Shown here one piece after another: positions 12,515-25,660 of a stretch of DNA of 64,000 nucleotides. A model generated the notes under the pieces. That model did no database searches. It was given only the letters and a program-made list of their open reading frames with translations, and was not told the origin of the DNA. The number at the start of each line of letters is the position of its first letter. Within the stretch, counting starts at the first letter, position 1. The stretch spans positions 69,501 to 133,500 of the forward strand of contig JAOPHQ010000614.1 in NCBI GenBank assembly GCA_030340625.1, read 5' to 3'. The stretch is from Merluccius polli. Taxonomy: Eukaryota; Chordata; Actinopteri; Gadiformes; Merlucciidae. A program made the position numbers and the translations under genes.

Positions 12515-14626
12515 TGCCTCAGCCAAAGCAGGAGTGGGCGTTGCGGTCTGCTCCACATTGCTCTCCTTCCTCTTCCTCGTCCTCTTCGCAGGCGCTGGTG
12601 CTAGGGTGGTCTCCCCAGATGGCTTCTTGGTCAACGCCGGAGCCCGAGCCGGAACAGCGAGGGTCGGTGGAGCAGCCGCAACTTGAGGTGGTGGTGGTGG
12701 TGGTGGCGGTGGGAGGGGTGGGGGAGGGATGGAGGACAGTGCAGGAGGAGGAGGAGGTGGAGATGGAGGCGTCACCACCAGCGGGAGCGGGAGAGTGTGA
12801 AGGATGTGTACGTGAGCTTCAGACGCAGTCACACACAGCAAAATAGCATCAGCACAATGATAGACATGGGACAAGACTAAGTGAGTCTGAGTGTTGATGA
12901 CGTGCAGTAAGCCAGTGATTAGGGCAGAAGGTTTAGCGCTACCAGGCGACTGTCAAGAGATGTGTTACCAGATGTGCTACCAGGCGAATGTTAAGAGATG
13001 TGTTACCAGATGTGCTACCAGGCGAATGTTAAGAGATGCGTTACCAGATGTGCTACCAGGTGAATGTTAAGAGATGCGTTACAAGACGCGCTACAAGGCG
13101 AATGTTGAGAGATGCAGCAGGGCCGACGGAAGTAGACACGTGAAGGCGTTTAATCAAATCTGCATTACCTCCACATGAGTGAGGATAGCACTACCACCTA
13201 CAAAGATGGCGATATTACCTGCCAAACCTACCTTTGTCCTTCAAGCATCAGCTGCAGCGACCAGTAAATGAAACAATTACAGTTAATACAAACATACTGA
13301 CAGAAGAATATATATTGAAGGCAAATGTTACAGTGTGACACGTCCAGTGTGGTGCCAGTTACCCCGTTTCTACGTCAGTGACCATCTGGACCAGTTCCTC
13401 GTCCGTCACCTCTGGCAGCGGCGGCGGAACCGAGGGGCGCTGGTCTCTGAGGGATGTAGACACCGCTATGGGGGGGGTTGGGCAATGGTTAGTACTCATG
13501 TACACTGAACTGTACTCTGTTGTGTTAAACAGAAAGAAAGAGATCTACCTCGAACTGCAGGCCGTGCAGGTGAGGTCATCAGCTTCCTGACCTTGGCCTG
13601 CAGCTCAGCTGGGCCCATGGGACGCCGCCCCAGTAGGCCCGAGAACTTTGAAGCGGTCGGCTTGTGTGGCGGCGGCAGCGCGGTGGAAGCAGTGGCCTTG
13701 CTGGGGCCACTGCTGGTGGCGGTGGTGGGGCCACTGCTGGTGGCGGTGGTGGGGCCACTGCTGGTGGCGGTGGTGGGGCCACTGCTGGTGGTGGGGGGGG
13801 GTGCTGCTGCTGCTGCGGCTGCTGGTGGGTGGTGGGGGGGGTAGCAGCCGCCGCCGCCACCGCCGCCGCCGCCTCTGCCGCCTCTGCCGACCGCTCTTTG
13901 TCTCGGGCCAGGATATACTTCTTGGCGGCGTCCATTGCAGTCCCAGGGTGCGGTGTCTTCCCTCGAAGCCACTTGACGTATCTACAACACAGACAGCCAT
14001 TGCATTAGTGAACAATAATGACATACAGCAATTCACAATCCATTGTGTGTAGCACCAATCACTCACCCTTGGCGGTCCTTCTCACAGGACTCGTACAGGT
14101 CCTTCAGGGTGTCCTCTTTATACTTCCCGAAGCCAACAAGGGCCTCGCCCTCACACCCGGGCTGACCTCGTGCGCCCGGTGGAATAGGATGAGCCCAGCA
14201 AACTCCGGGTGGGCGCACGAGTACCGGGCGAGGGCGTCCTTGTTGGCCATAAGGGGGCTGTCCGAGGCACTCGTCTCCTGCTCCCGCTGGTGGCTGGCCA
14301 CCAACTGCACCGTGTAGCCCACGTTGTTCTCCAGGAGCCAGCGGAAGGTTTGACCCTGGTACTTCCCAAACTGGATGCTGTGGCAGCTCAGCACCAGCAT
14401 GGGGTTCCCAGGGTCACCGCCCGTGGAGACGACGTGGGCTTGGGCCTCCTTCTCCACCTCCTTCTCCACCTCCTTCTCCACCTCCTTCTCCACCTCCTCC
14501 GGCTTCTTGGCCCTCGCAGCAGCGTCCCCCGCGTGGCCCCTTGGCGGCGATGTAGGCCGCCGCCTCTTCAGAGGCCCGCAGGAGCAGCTGCTGCGAGGCT
14601 GTGCGCCTTAGCATTACAAAATCCAT
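8248..14626 (-). pseudogene. Array gene copy B
   Basis: Full-length relative of copy E with all exons recognisable: exon 5 at 11923-12363, exon 7 at 10740-11545, last exon 8248-9188. It carries the shared 19-bp exon-1 deletion and the 128-bp exon-6 deletion of copies A and C. It has more one-base homopolymer indels than its neighbours: extra C near 10,740, 10,915, 11,060 and 14,529, a missing G near 9,827, and 12 C in exon 9. Because these hit only homopolymers in a sequence otherwise almost identical to A and C, some may be assembly errors rather than mutations. Confidence 0.7.
12945..13115. repeat. 38-bp minisatellite, about 4.5 units (copy B)
   Basis: Same as copy A. Confidence 0.9.
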
Positions 14627-14716
14627 TTCTACAATGACAAGAAATGACACAGCACAGCATTAAACGAGCATTACAGGTTAAACTACATATTAATTGCTAT
14701 ATCACCAGGAACATCA

Positions 14717-14976
14717 CACATAAGATTAATGATATGCTGGTAGTACACATTCACTATTAAAACATTAACACATAAGATTAATGATATGCTGGTACTACAC
14801 ATTCACTATTGAAACATTACCACATAAGATTAATGATATACTGGTAGTACACATTCACTATTAAAACATTAACACATAAGATTAATGATATACTGGTACT
14901 ACACATTCACTATTGAAACATTACCACATAAGATTAATGATATACTGGTACTACACATTCACTATTGAAACATTGC
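14717..14976. repeat. 52-bp minisatellite, five units (copy B)
   Basis: Same five-unit block as in copy A. Confidence 0.9.
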
Positions 14977-15429
14977 CGTTAACAAATTAACATAACGTGA
15001 CACAACACGTTATGGCAGCCATTTAAAAAAAAAAAAAGGCTTACTGTTACGGCATAAAACATACACTTCAACTTCATCTTTTGATTTCACGTGGCGATAT
15101 TATAATCTTAAGGGTCTGAGGACATTAACTGTATAGTCTTTTCATACTTTAATTTTGTTTTCTGAGATCGTCACATGTTGTAATTACGCCGTAGCATCCT
15201 AGCTTGAAATATCAAAACCAGCGATTGACGGCAAAACGTAATAACACAAACTCCACGTCAGTACATCGTAAAAGTACTGTGGGGTCACAAATGTTATATC
15301 AATACATTAATATATTTATTTTGGTTTTACTCACTCAGTCAAAACGCACGCTATGTGATTTCTCTCTTGGCAGCACGATCAGGTGGGCGTTAACGGCTAA
15401 CGTGTGACAAACAATCCGAGCTGCTGATT

Positions 15430-15640
15430 AACGAAGAGGAACTCGCCACTGATTGGCCCACAACGAAGAGGAACTCGCCACTGATTGGCCCACAACGAAG
15501 AGGAACGCGCCTGGCACACAGAGACCATTGCTGGGCGTAAACCAGCGTTGTGCTCTGTTTTTCTTCACTTCGCGCATGCGCACTAAAGCCTCCGCGCTTG
15601 CGCACTAAAGCGCAAAAGACGCTCAGTGAACGCCGTTTCG
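15430..15640 (-). promoter_or_regulatory. Putative promoter block, copy B
   Basis: Two CCAAT-bearing 32-bp repeats and GCGCATGCGC at 15572-15581, as in copy A. Confidence 0.5.
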
Positions 15641-16878
15641 AATCCCGATGGAAGCAGACTGAAATGTGCGCAAAGTGTTGTAATATGTTCTGTAAATATA
15701 ACAATGATTAAAATATCCTTGGAACTGTTATATTGAGTCTATAAATTATAGTGAATGTGCATATTTCCAAGACCAGGTAATGCAATGAATGAAATGATTT
15801 GTCATTTACAGTATGGTTTATCTCCTGTTTTCATTGTATTATATCTATCTATCTATCTATAGATAGATATTCACTGTTGATTGCTTTAAATTTGATATGA
15901 ATGAATGAATGAATAAATAGCCTTTATTGTCATTATACTTTTTACAGTACTACTCACCAGACTCTGCTCCTGTGGGGGGAGTACAGTGTGGGACCAGACA
16001 AAAATATATAGGACAAGACAACATGATGACAGTATAAAATGACACCATTTATTTTAAATATGATGTCATAGGACTTAATTAAGCCATAATAAAGGTCCAG
16101 GATACAGGACAGTGCAGCATATCAGTGTGGATACAGGACAGTGCAGCATATCAGTGTGGAAATGGCTTTATAAAAAAAGTTCTCAGTAAAAAAGGGGTTC
16201 TCAGTTCTCAGTAAAAAAGGGGTAAACCAATTATTTACTCATGTAAAAATACATGCTGTGTATGATTTGTTTTTCCCCTTTGTCTTCTAGTGAAATAAAT
16301 ACCAGTTAAATATCTTTTTGCTGGTGTTGTTGTTGTTGTTATTGTATAGATGCAGAACACATCGAACACAGCAGCAGTACAGGAGCGAAATAGGTTATTT
16401 AAAATACAATACAATAATAATAATAATAATAAATGGTGATGCAGAACAGTGCAGTGGCACAAGGCAATCACAGCAGACAGTATAAGAGCTCAGCACAGAT
16501 ATGCATGGATACATAACACAGCGCCATTACAGTGTGAAGTACCTGTGGCATACAAGGCTTTTTTTGTCTGCATCGCAGACACTGGACGTAACTGATGTAA
16601 CAGTGATCACATTAATGAACATACCCAACATGTCCGAAATATAAAAATAAAAAAAAAACTTGTCAGTGCATAGAATCAGAACAGCACAAAGGCATGACTG
16701 TGTGTGTTATAGACTGTGTGTGTTATACAGGTGTGAATGGGACAGACATTTTTTTTTTCTATCATAGTGTCACTGATGTAGAAGAGTTGTGGCAGGGTGG
16801 GTGGACCGGTGTTGGTAGAAAGCCTCCACACTGCGGCAAAGTCCCGGTCCTTGTGGAGGGTAAAGTCAATGTCTTTAA

Positions 16879-16916
<38 letters not shown>

Positions 16917-16955
16917 AAACTAACTATATACACCTGCCCCAGCAAGAGTGCGAAA

Positions 16956-19900
16956 TCAGTTCGGGGCTCGACCCGGGTCCCTCTCCTTCATCTCCCTCAG
17001 CCAGTCCTCCACACTCTTACCCGCCGTGGCAGAGAAAAAATGTTCACTGCGGTAGCGGCTGTGTCCGGTCTCCCTCCGCTTTGGCTGGCCGCACTTCCTG
17101 CACTTCTGTACTTGTGGCACGCCGGCCCGGACAGACATGACTCTTCCTGTCTGTGCCCTCTCCTTGGCCTTGTTCCTCCTGTTCCATTCAGTATTGTACG
17201 GACAGTCAGGCTGAGGAGGAGGAGCAGTAGGTGCTGCCTGCACTGCTTGTTGTCCTTGCTGTCCTGGCAGCAACTGCAGTGCAGGCAGCTGAGGGCCGGC
17301 GTGACGTGCGGCGGCCAGCGGCAGAAGGAGGACGTGTGGGGCTGGCGTTGTCCGAGGGAGCGTTGGGAGGGGGGGGGGGGATGGGGAGCACCCTCACACT
17401 CTGCTGGGGCAGTGAGAGGTTCAGGAGGAGAAGCTGTGCAGCTGGAAAAGGTCCTGTTGCAGCAGCTGCAGCAGCAGCTGTTGGTGGTAAGGCCAGGACA
17501 GCAGCTGAGGGGGCAGGCAGTAAAGGCGCCAGTAGCCGTGTGCGCGCTACTGGCGCCGGCAGAACAGACACCGGTGCTGCCACAGCCGGTGCTGCTGCCG
17601 GACCTACCCCCGCCCTTGCCACTGCCGTCGTCGCCTGGCCTGTAGGCACCACCGTTGCTGCTGCTGCCGGAGGACGATCCACCGGCGGTGCTCCTGGGCC
17701 CGGCGCTGCCGCCGCTGTCGCTGCTGCCGCTGTCGCTGCTGCCGCTGTCGCTGCTGCCGCTGTCGCTGCTGCCGCTGTCGCTGCTGCTGCTGTCGCTGCT
17801 GCCGCTGCCGAGCCCGCTGCCGCTGGTGGTCCTCCCTCTGCTGCAACGCCTGCATCTAGCACAGCCCTCTCCTTCTCCCGCTGCGTCCTGGTGAACCTGA
17901 GAACGGATTTCAACACAGTATTTTAGTTACATGTACAATTTTGAGGGTATGTAATTCAAGCATGTCCTTACCATAACATATATCATTGTCCAAAGCATCA
18001 AACATACCACAGCGAGAGGGTCCTGCAGTTCAGCTCATAGAGCTGAATGGGCGCCCGAGCCATCAACCTCTGGTGGCCCAGCACAAGGTCCCGGATGTGC
18101 TGGTATCGAAGCAGTATGCAGTCCCACCGCGACCGCCGGACACTGTGCACACGGGTGCCCGAGGGGTACAAGCGGCACAGCTGGGTGCATACTGCTTCTA
18201 CCAGCCGGCTTGTGCTGGGACTGCTGGCAGGTCCAGAGGTCTGTCCGACCAGGCAGCTGCGGACAATGGGTAGAAAAAAAAGATGGATATGAGCATGATG
18301 TGAACATTACATAAAGCAGCTTGTGTGTACATCAGGGAAACGTATGATGGAAGTGTAGCTTTACCGTCTCATGCTCTCCACACCAGGTATACTGGTGCGG
18401 TGAGACTTTGCTGCCATGAAGCGCCCCCGAGCTGGCCTGTCCCTGTAGCGGGGAGGGTAAAGTACTCTGGCCCTGTCGTATGTGGACAGGGCCTCGTAGA
18501 GCCCGATGAGCTCATCTACCCTCCCCTCGGACAAGGCCTGGTCGTAGCGCAACCCCACCAAGGCTGTGGCCAACTGGACCACAGCCAGGTACCCCGGCTG
18601 GTCATCTGGTCCTCTGTAGTCCTGCAGACACACAAGCAGAGACAGAAAACAATCAGTCAGATGGATGGAACAGAGCACAGTGTGGTGATGTGAGATGCAG
18701 AGGTGGCGTGCCTACCTCAGCAGCCTGCTGAGGCTCTGGCGAGGACCGGCCGGGGGAGTGGGGTGCGGGCTCGGGGGCAGTGGTCGGACGGGATGGCTCG
18801 GGCGCGGGTGCGTCAGCTGGTTGCCCTGACCGCGGGTCCATCTGAGGAGCTGGGACGTCAGGCACATGGAGGGTTGGGTCATCGACCTCCTCCTGGCCGA
18901 CGTCACGTCCTTCCTCAGTGGATGGGGCAAGAGGAACGTCCCCCCCCCCCCGCGTCCGGAGTGTCAGGGTCCAAGCTGACGTCCTGCAGCACTCTGCCCG
19001 TCTGGGAGTACAGGTACTCGATGCCAATGAGCTCCCCTGAAGTACAACACCACAAATCACATCACTCAGTCTGGTACTAATATCACTCAGTGTGGACATG
19101 TGTAAGCGTGGCGGTTGAGTGTTCCTACCGGTGTACTCCCTGGGCTTGGTGTAATCCCTGACCAGACTCGTGCCAAGCACCCTTTGGCTGAGCTGGTCAA
19201 GGGAGTGCTGCAGGGGGCCACTGTAGGAGCGGAGCAGCGGCCGGCCCTCCTGTGCCGCGGACGCCGCCCTGTCCTCGTTCCACCGCGCCAACCCCTCCAG
19301 GAGAAATGCCTGAAAGTGCCATGGATTGGCACTTTCTCCTGAGGAGGAACACAGATATGTTTAGCAGTTTATTCAGTGCACACAATGTGAATGACAATGA
19401 GTCAACGACAGTGACAGATTGACATGAGAGTGAAACACGTGGTTTACCTGGGATAAAGAGGTTGAGGTGCAGGTGGAACGACTCAAGTGACGTGGAGCCT
19501 CGTGCACAACGGTACACCGGCAGGCTGATCCCCCCCTTGGTCAGCCTGCCTGTCTCGGTGTACAGCTCCACGCCCGGCGGGTCCTGAATGCACTGGAGGT
19601 GACGCCGCTGCTCCCTCCGGATTGCCTGGATGCGGTCCTGGTCCAGCAGGGGAATCCCCATTGTGTCTCGTCCGTTGGCACCGCCGAAGGATTCCAGGAG
19701 GTCACCGATCAGCCGCTCCGTCACCGCCGCTCCACGCGTGCGGCGACGGCAATGGGTAGCCATGTCCCTGCGGCTGACGTGCCTCCACACTCCGGCGTCG
19801 GACGAGAAGGTCATCCCCTGCGCCTCAAGCGTCCTCTTCTTCGCGTCGAGCAACCGGGCTGTGTCCTCTGGGTCCCACCGGAAGATGCACAAGGACAGCT

Positions 19901-21180
19901 GCTGCAGGAAGGACTTGTACAGCTGGTGGCTCTCGGTGTTGACACCTGACGCATAGCGCCGCATCAGGTGCCAGATGTCGAGCCGGACCACCAGCTTGTC
20001 CCACTCCTTGAACGCAGCAGCTGCCTTGGAGGTCCCGTGGGACGAACAACAGTCCCGGTCGACGTAGAGGAGCTGAGGCGGCTCCACCCCAGCGTCCCGG
20101 TACCCGCCGCACTAACCCCGCAGCCATGGACAACAGACCGGACCCCTCGGTGTCCGTGAGCACGGACATTAGCACCTGTCCGTGCTCGTTACCGACGTTG
20201 GTTGCCCATGCTGCGGTCTGGGCGGCGGCACCGGCGAGCTTCCGGGTCACCTGTTTGAAAGAATAACGCACATCAGTAAGGCTGCACGCACATAGCCAGA
20301 GCATGACACTCAGCTTGTGCTATTGCACCACATTTACCCTCTTGGTTGAATCCATCTTCAGGATGGTTCCAAAGATGGAGGTGACCCGGGCCTTCACGTC
20401 CTCCAGGCGGGAGAGGATGTCGTGGCAGTACACCAGTAACAGCCACCCGTACTGGGGCACGGGTGGCAGAGTCGGTGGTGGGGTGCACATGCGCACGACA
20501 CCCATCGACGCGAAGGGCTCTGTAGGCAAGCCTACAGAGGAGCACATTATGTGTTACAGAAGAGCCACACACAGATACACAGAGACGCTGCGCGATACAC
20601 AGAGACAGTGTTCAGACAGCTACTTACTTGTAGGTGAGGATCGCTGGGAACTGGGCGCGATGCCCCTCTCCCAGCTGACCCACGACCTCCTGCGACCACG
20701 CAGCTACCTTCTTCTTACACCGACGGCACTCCAGGTACTCGGTGGCCATCAAGTACCAGCCGTCGATGTCCAGGACCCTCCGGATGGTCCTGTAGAGCCC
20801 ACACTTGGTGAGGGCCTTGTTGCAGCATGTCGGCCGGACGCCCCCACAGACGCAGGGGCGTCCAGAGGAACAGCCGACATGCGAAGAAGGCAGCTGGTGA
20901 GGCGGGTGGCTGAGTGTAACTCGGCCGGGGCTGAGGGGGATACCACCACAGCTTGAGGTCTGTGGTCAGTGTTGTCCTCCCCTTGCTGTCAGGCTGAAAC
21001 AGCTCCCGGCCGATCCACTCCTGCTCTTCCCCGGTGAGAGCTGTCCGCCAGCTCTCAGGCAACCGGGCCTGTGAGGAAAAACACACAACACAAACAAACA
21101 CACACACTGTAAGGAGGCTGAGTCGGTGCTACATGCAGTTTGACAGTCGACTCCACTGAGTTGTGCGTCCATGAGTACAG

Positions 21181-21219
<39 letters not shown>

Positions 21220-23330
21220 TGCCTCAGCCAAAGCAGGAGTGGGCGTTGCGGTCTGCTCCACATTGCTCTCCTTCCTCTTCCTCGTCCTCTTCGCAGGCGC
21301 TGGTGCTAGGGTGGTCTCCCCAGATGGCTTCTTGGTCAACGCCGGAGCCCGAGCCGGAACAGCGAGGGTCGGTGGAGCAGCCGCAACTTGAGGTGGTGGT
21401 GGTGGTGGTGGCGGTGGGAGGGGTGGGGGAGGGATGGAGGACAGTGCAGGAGGAGGAGGAGGTGGAGATGGAGGCGTCACCACCAGCGGGAGCGGGAGAG
21501 TGTGAAGGATGTGTACGTGAGCTTCAGACGCAGTCACACACAGCAAAATAGCATCAGCACAATGATAGACATGGGACAAGACTAAGTGAGTCTGAGTGTT
21601 GATGACGTGCAGTAAGCCAGTGATTAGGGCAGAAGGTTTAGCGCTACCAGGCGACTGTCAAGAGATGTGTTACCAGATGTGCTACCAGGCGAATGTTAAG
21701 AGATGTGTTACCAGATGTGCTACCAGGCGAATGTTAAGAGATGCGTTACCAGATGTGCTACCAGGTGAATGTTAAGAGATGCGTTACAAGACGCGCTACA
21801 AGGCGAATGTTGAGAGATGCAGCAGGGCCGACGGAAGTAGACACGTGAAGGCGTTTAATCAAATCTGCATTACCTCCACATGAGTGAGGATAGCACTACC
21901 ACCTACAAAGATGGCGATATTACCTGCCAAACCTACCTTTGTCCTTCAAGCATCAGCTGCAGCGACCAGTAAATGAAACAATTACAGTTAATACAAACAT
22001 ACTGACAGAAGAATATATATTGAAGGCAAATGTTACAGTGTGACACGTCCAGTGTGGTGCCAGTTACCCGTTTCTACGTCAGTGACCATCTGGACCAGTT
22101 CCTCGTCCGTCACCTCTGGCAGCGGCGGCGGAACCGAGGGGCGCTGGTCTCTGAGGGATGTAGACACCGCTATGGGGGGGGTTGGGCAATGGTTAGTAAC
22201 TCATGTACACTGAACTGTACTCTGTTGTGTTAAACAGAAAGAAAGAGATCTACCTCGAACTGCAGGCCGTGCAGGTGAGGTCATCAGCTTCCTGACCTTG
22301 GCCTGCAGCTCAGCTGGGCCCATGGGACGCCGCCCCAGTAGGCCCGAGAACTTTGAAGCGGTCGGCTTGTGTGGCGGCGGCAGCGCGGTGGAAGCAGTGG
22401 CCTTGCTGGGGCCACTGCTGGTGGCGGTGGTGGGGCCACTGCTGGTGGCGGTGGTGGGGCCACTGCTGGTGGCGGTGGTGGGGCCACTGCTGGTGGTGGG
22501 GGGGGGTGCTGCTGCTGCTGCGGCTGCTGGTGGGTGGTGGGGGGGTAGCAGCCGCCGCCGCCACCCGCCGCCGCCGCCTCTGCCGCCTCTGCCGACCGCT
22601 CTTTGTCTCGGGCCAGGATATACTTCTTGGCGGCGTCCATTGCAGTCCCAGGGTGCGGTGTCTTCCCTCGAAGCCACTTGACGTATCTACAACACAGACA
22701 GCCATTGCATTAGTGAACAATAATGACATACAGCAATTCACAATCCATTGTGTGTAGCACCAATCACTCACCCTTGGCGGTCCTTCTCACAGGACTCGTA
22801 CAGGTCCTTCAGGGTGTCCTCTTTATACTTCCCGAAGCCAACAAGGGCCTCGCCCTCACACCCGGGCTGACCTCGTGCGCCCGGTGGAATAGGATGAGCC
22901 CAGCAAACTCCGGGTGGGCGCACGAGTACCGGGCGAGGGCGTCCTTGTTGGCCATAAGGGGGCTGTCCGAGGCACTCGTCTCCTGCTCCCGCTGGTGGCT
23001 GGCCACCAACTGCACCGTGTAGCCCACGTTGTTCTCCAGGAGCCAGCGGAAGGTTTGACCCTGGTACTTCCCAAACTGGATGCTGTGGCAGCTCAGCACC
23101 AGCATGGGGTTCCCAGGGTCACCGCCCGTGGAGACGACGTGGGCTTGGGCCTCCTTCTCCACCTCCTTCTCCACCTCCTTCTCCACCTCCTTCTCCACCT
23201 CCTCCGGCTTCTTGGCCCTCGCAGCAGCGTCCCCGCGTGGCCCCTTGGCGGCGATGTAGGCCGCCGCCTCTTCAGAGGCCCGCAGGAGCAGCTGCTGCGA
23301 GGCTGTGCGCCTTAGCATTACAAAATCCAT
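16956..23330 (-). pseudogene. Array gene copy C
   Basis: Nearly identical to A and B. Exon 5 at 20628-21068, exon 7 at 19448-20250, last exon 16956-17896. Shared lesions: 19-bp deletion in exon 1 and the exon-6 deletion with palindromic junction near 20,520. Extra single bases occur near 20,103 (exon 7) and 22,565 (exon 2), exon 9 has 12 C, and the last-exon G-run has 12 G. These split the reading frame into pieces. Whether any protein is made is doubtful. Confidence 0.7.
21651..21820. repeat. 38-bp minisatellite, about 4.5 units (copy C)
   Basis: Same as copy A. Confidence 0.9.
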
Positions 23331-23420
23331 TTCTACAATGACAAGAAATGACACAGCACAGCATTAAACGAGCATTACAGGTTAAACTACATATTAATTG
23401 CTATATCACCAGGAACATCA

Positions 23421-23680
23421 CACATAAGATTAATGATATGCTGGTAGTACACATTCACTATTAAAACATTAACACATAAGATTAATGATATGCTGGTACT
23501 ACACATTCACTATTGAAACATTACCACATAAGATTAATGATATACTGGTAGTACACATTCACTATTAAAACATTAACACATAAGATTAATGATATACTGG
23601 TACTACACATTCACTATTGAAACATTACCACATAAGATTAATGATATACTGGTACTACACATTCACTATTGAAACATTGC
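23421..23680. repeat. 52-bp minisatellite, five units (copy C)
   Basis: Same five-unit block as in copy A. Confidence 0.9.
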
Positions 23681-24133
23681 CGTTAACAAATTAACATAAC
23701 GTGACACAACACGTTATGGCAGCCATTTAAAAAAAAAAAAAAGGCTTACTGTTACGGCATAAAACATACACTTCAACTTCATCTTTTGATTTCACGTGGC
23801 GATATTATAATCTTAAGGGTCTGAGGACATTAACTGTATAGTCTTTTCATACTTTAATTTTGTTTTCTGAGATCGTCACATGTTGTAATTACGCCGTAGC
23901 ATCCTAGCTTGAAATATCAAAACCAGCGATTGACGGCAAAACGTAATAACACAAACTCCACGTCAGTACATCGTAAAAGTACTGTGGGGTCACAAATGTT
24001 ATATCAATACATTAATATATTTATTTTGGTTTTACTCACTCAGTCAAAACGCACGCTATGTGATTTCTCTCTTGGCAGCACGATCAGGTGGGCGTTAACG
24101 GCTAACGTGTGACAAACAATCCGAGCTGCTGAT

Positions 24134-24345
24134 TAACGAAGAGGAACTCGCCACTGATTGGCCCACAACGAAGAGGAACTCGCCACTGATTGGCCCACAA
24201 CGAAGAGGAACGCGCCTGGCACACAGAGACCATTGCTGGGCGTAAACCAGCGTTGTGCTCTGTTTTTCTTCACTTCGCGCATGCGCACTAAAGCCTCCGC
24301 GCTTGCGCACTAAAGCGCAAAAGACGCTCAGTGAACGCCGTTTCG
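24134..24345 (-). promoter_or_regulatory. Putative promoter block, copy C
   Basis: Two CCAAT-bearing 32-bp repeats and GCGCATGCGC at 24277-24286. Confidence 0.5.
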
Positions 24346-25581
24346 AATCCCGATGGAAGCAGACTGAAATGTGCGCAAAGTGTTGTAATATGTTCTGTAA
24401 ATATAACAATGATTAAAATATCCTTGGAACTGTTATATTGAGTCTATAAATTATAGTGAATGTGCATATTTCCAAGACCAGGTAATGCAATGAATGAAAT
24501 GATTTGTCATTTACAGTATGGTTTATCTCCTGTTTTCATTGTATTATATCTATCTATCTATCTATAGATAGATATTCACTGTTGATTGCTTTAAATTTGA
24601 TATGAATGAATGAATGAATAAATAGCCTTTATTGTCATTATACTTTTTACAGTACTACTCACCAGACTCTGCTCCTGTGGGGGAGTACAGTGTGGGACCA
24701 GACAAAAATATATAGGACAAGACAACATGATGACAGTATAAAATGACACCATTTATTTTAAATATGATGTCATAGGACTTAATTAAGCCATAATAAAGGT
24801 CCAGGATACAGGACAGTGCAGCATATCAGTGTGGATACAGGACAGTGCAGCATATCAGTGTGGAAATGGCTTTATAAAAAAAGTTCTCAGTAAAAAAGGG
24901 GTTCTCAGTTCTCAGTAAAAAAGGGGTAAACCAATTATTTACTCATGTAAAAATACATGCTGTGTATGATTTGTTTTTCCCCTTTGTCTTCTAGTGAAAT
25001 AAATACCAGTTAAATATCTTTTTGCTGGTGTTGTTGTTGTTGTTATTGTATAGATGCAGAACACATCGAACACAGCAGCAGTACAGGAGCGAAATAGGTT
25101 ATTTAAAATACAATACAATAATAATAATAATAATAAATGGTGATGCAGAACAGTGCAGTGGCACAAGGCAATCACAGCAGACAGTATAAGAGCTCAGCAC
25201 AGATATGCATGGATACATAACACAGCGCCATTACAGTGTGAAGTACCTGTGGCATACAAGGCTTTTTTTTGTCTGCATCGCAGACACTGGACGTAACTGA
25301 TGTAACAGTGATCACATTAATGAACATACCCAACATGTCCGAAATATAAAAATAAAAAAAAACTTGTCAGTGCATAGAATCAGAACAGCACAAAGGCATG
25401 ACTGTGTGTGTTATAGACTGTGTGTGTTATACAGGTGTGAATGGGACAGACATTTTTTTTTCTATCATAGTGTCACTGATGTAGAAGAGTTGTGGCAGGG
25501 TGGGTGGACCGGTGTTGGTAGAAAGCCTCCACACTGCGGCAAAGTCCCGGTCCTTGTGGAGGGTAAAGTCAATGTCTTTAA

Positions 25582-25621
<40 letters not shown>

Positions 25622-25660
25622 AAACTAACTATATACACCTGCCCCAGCAAGAGTGCGAAA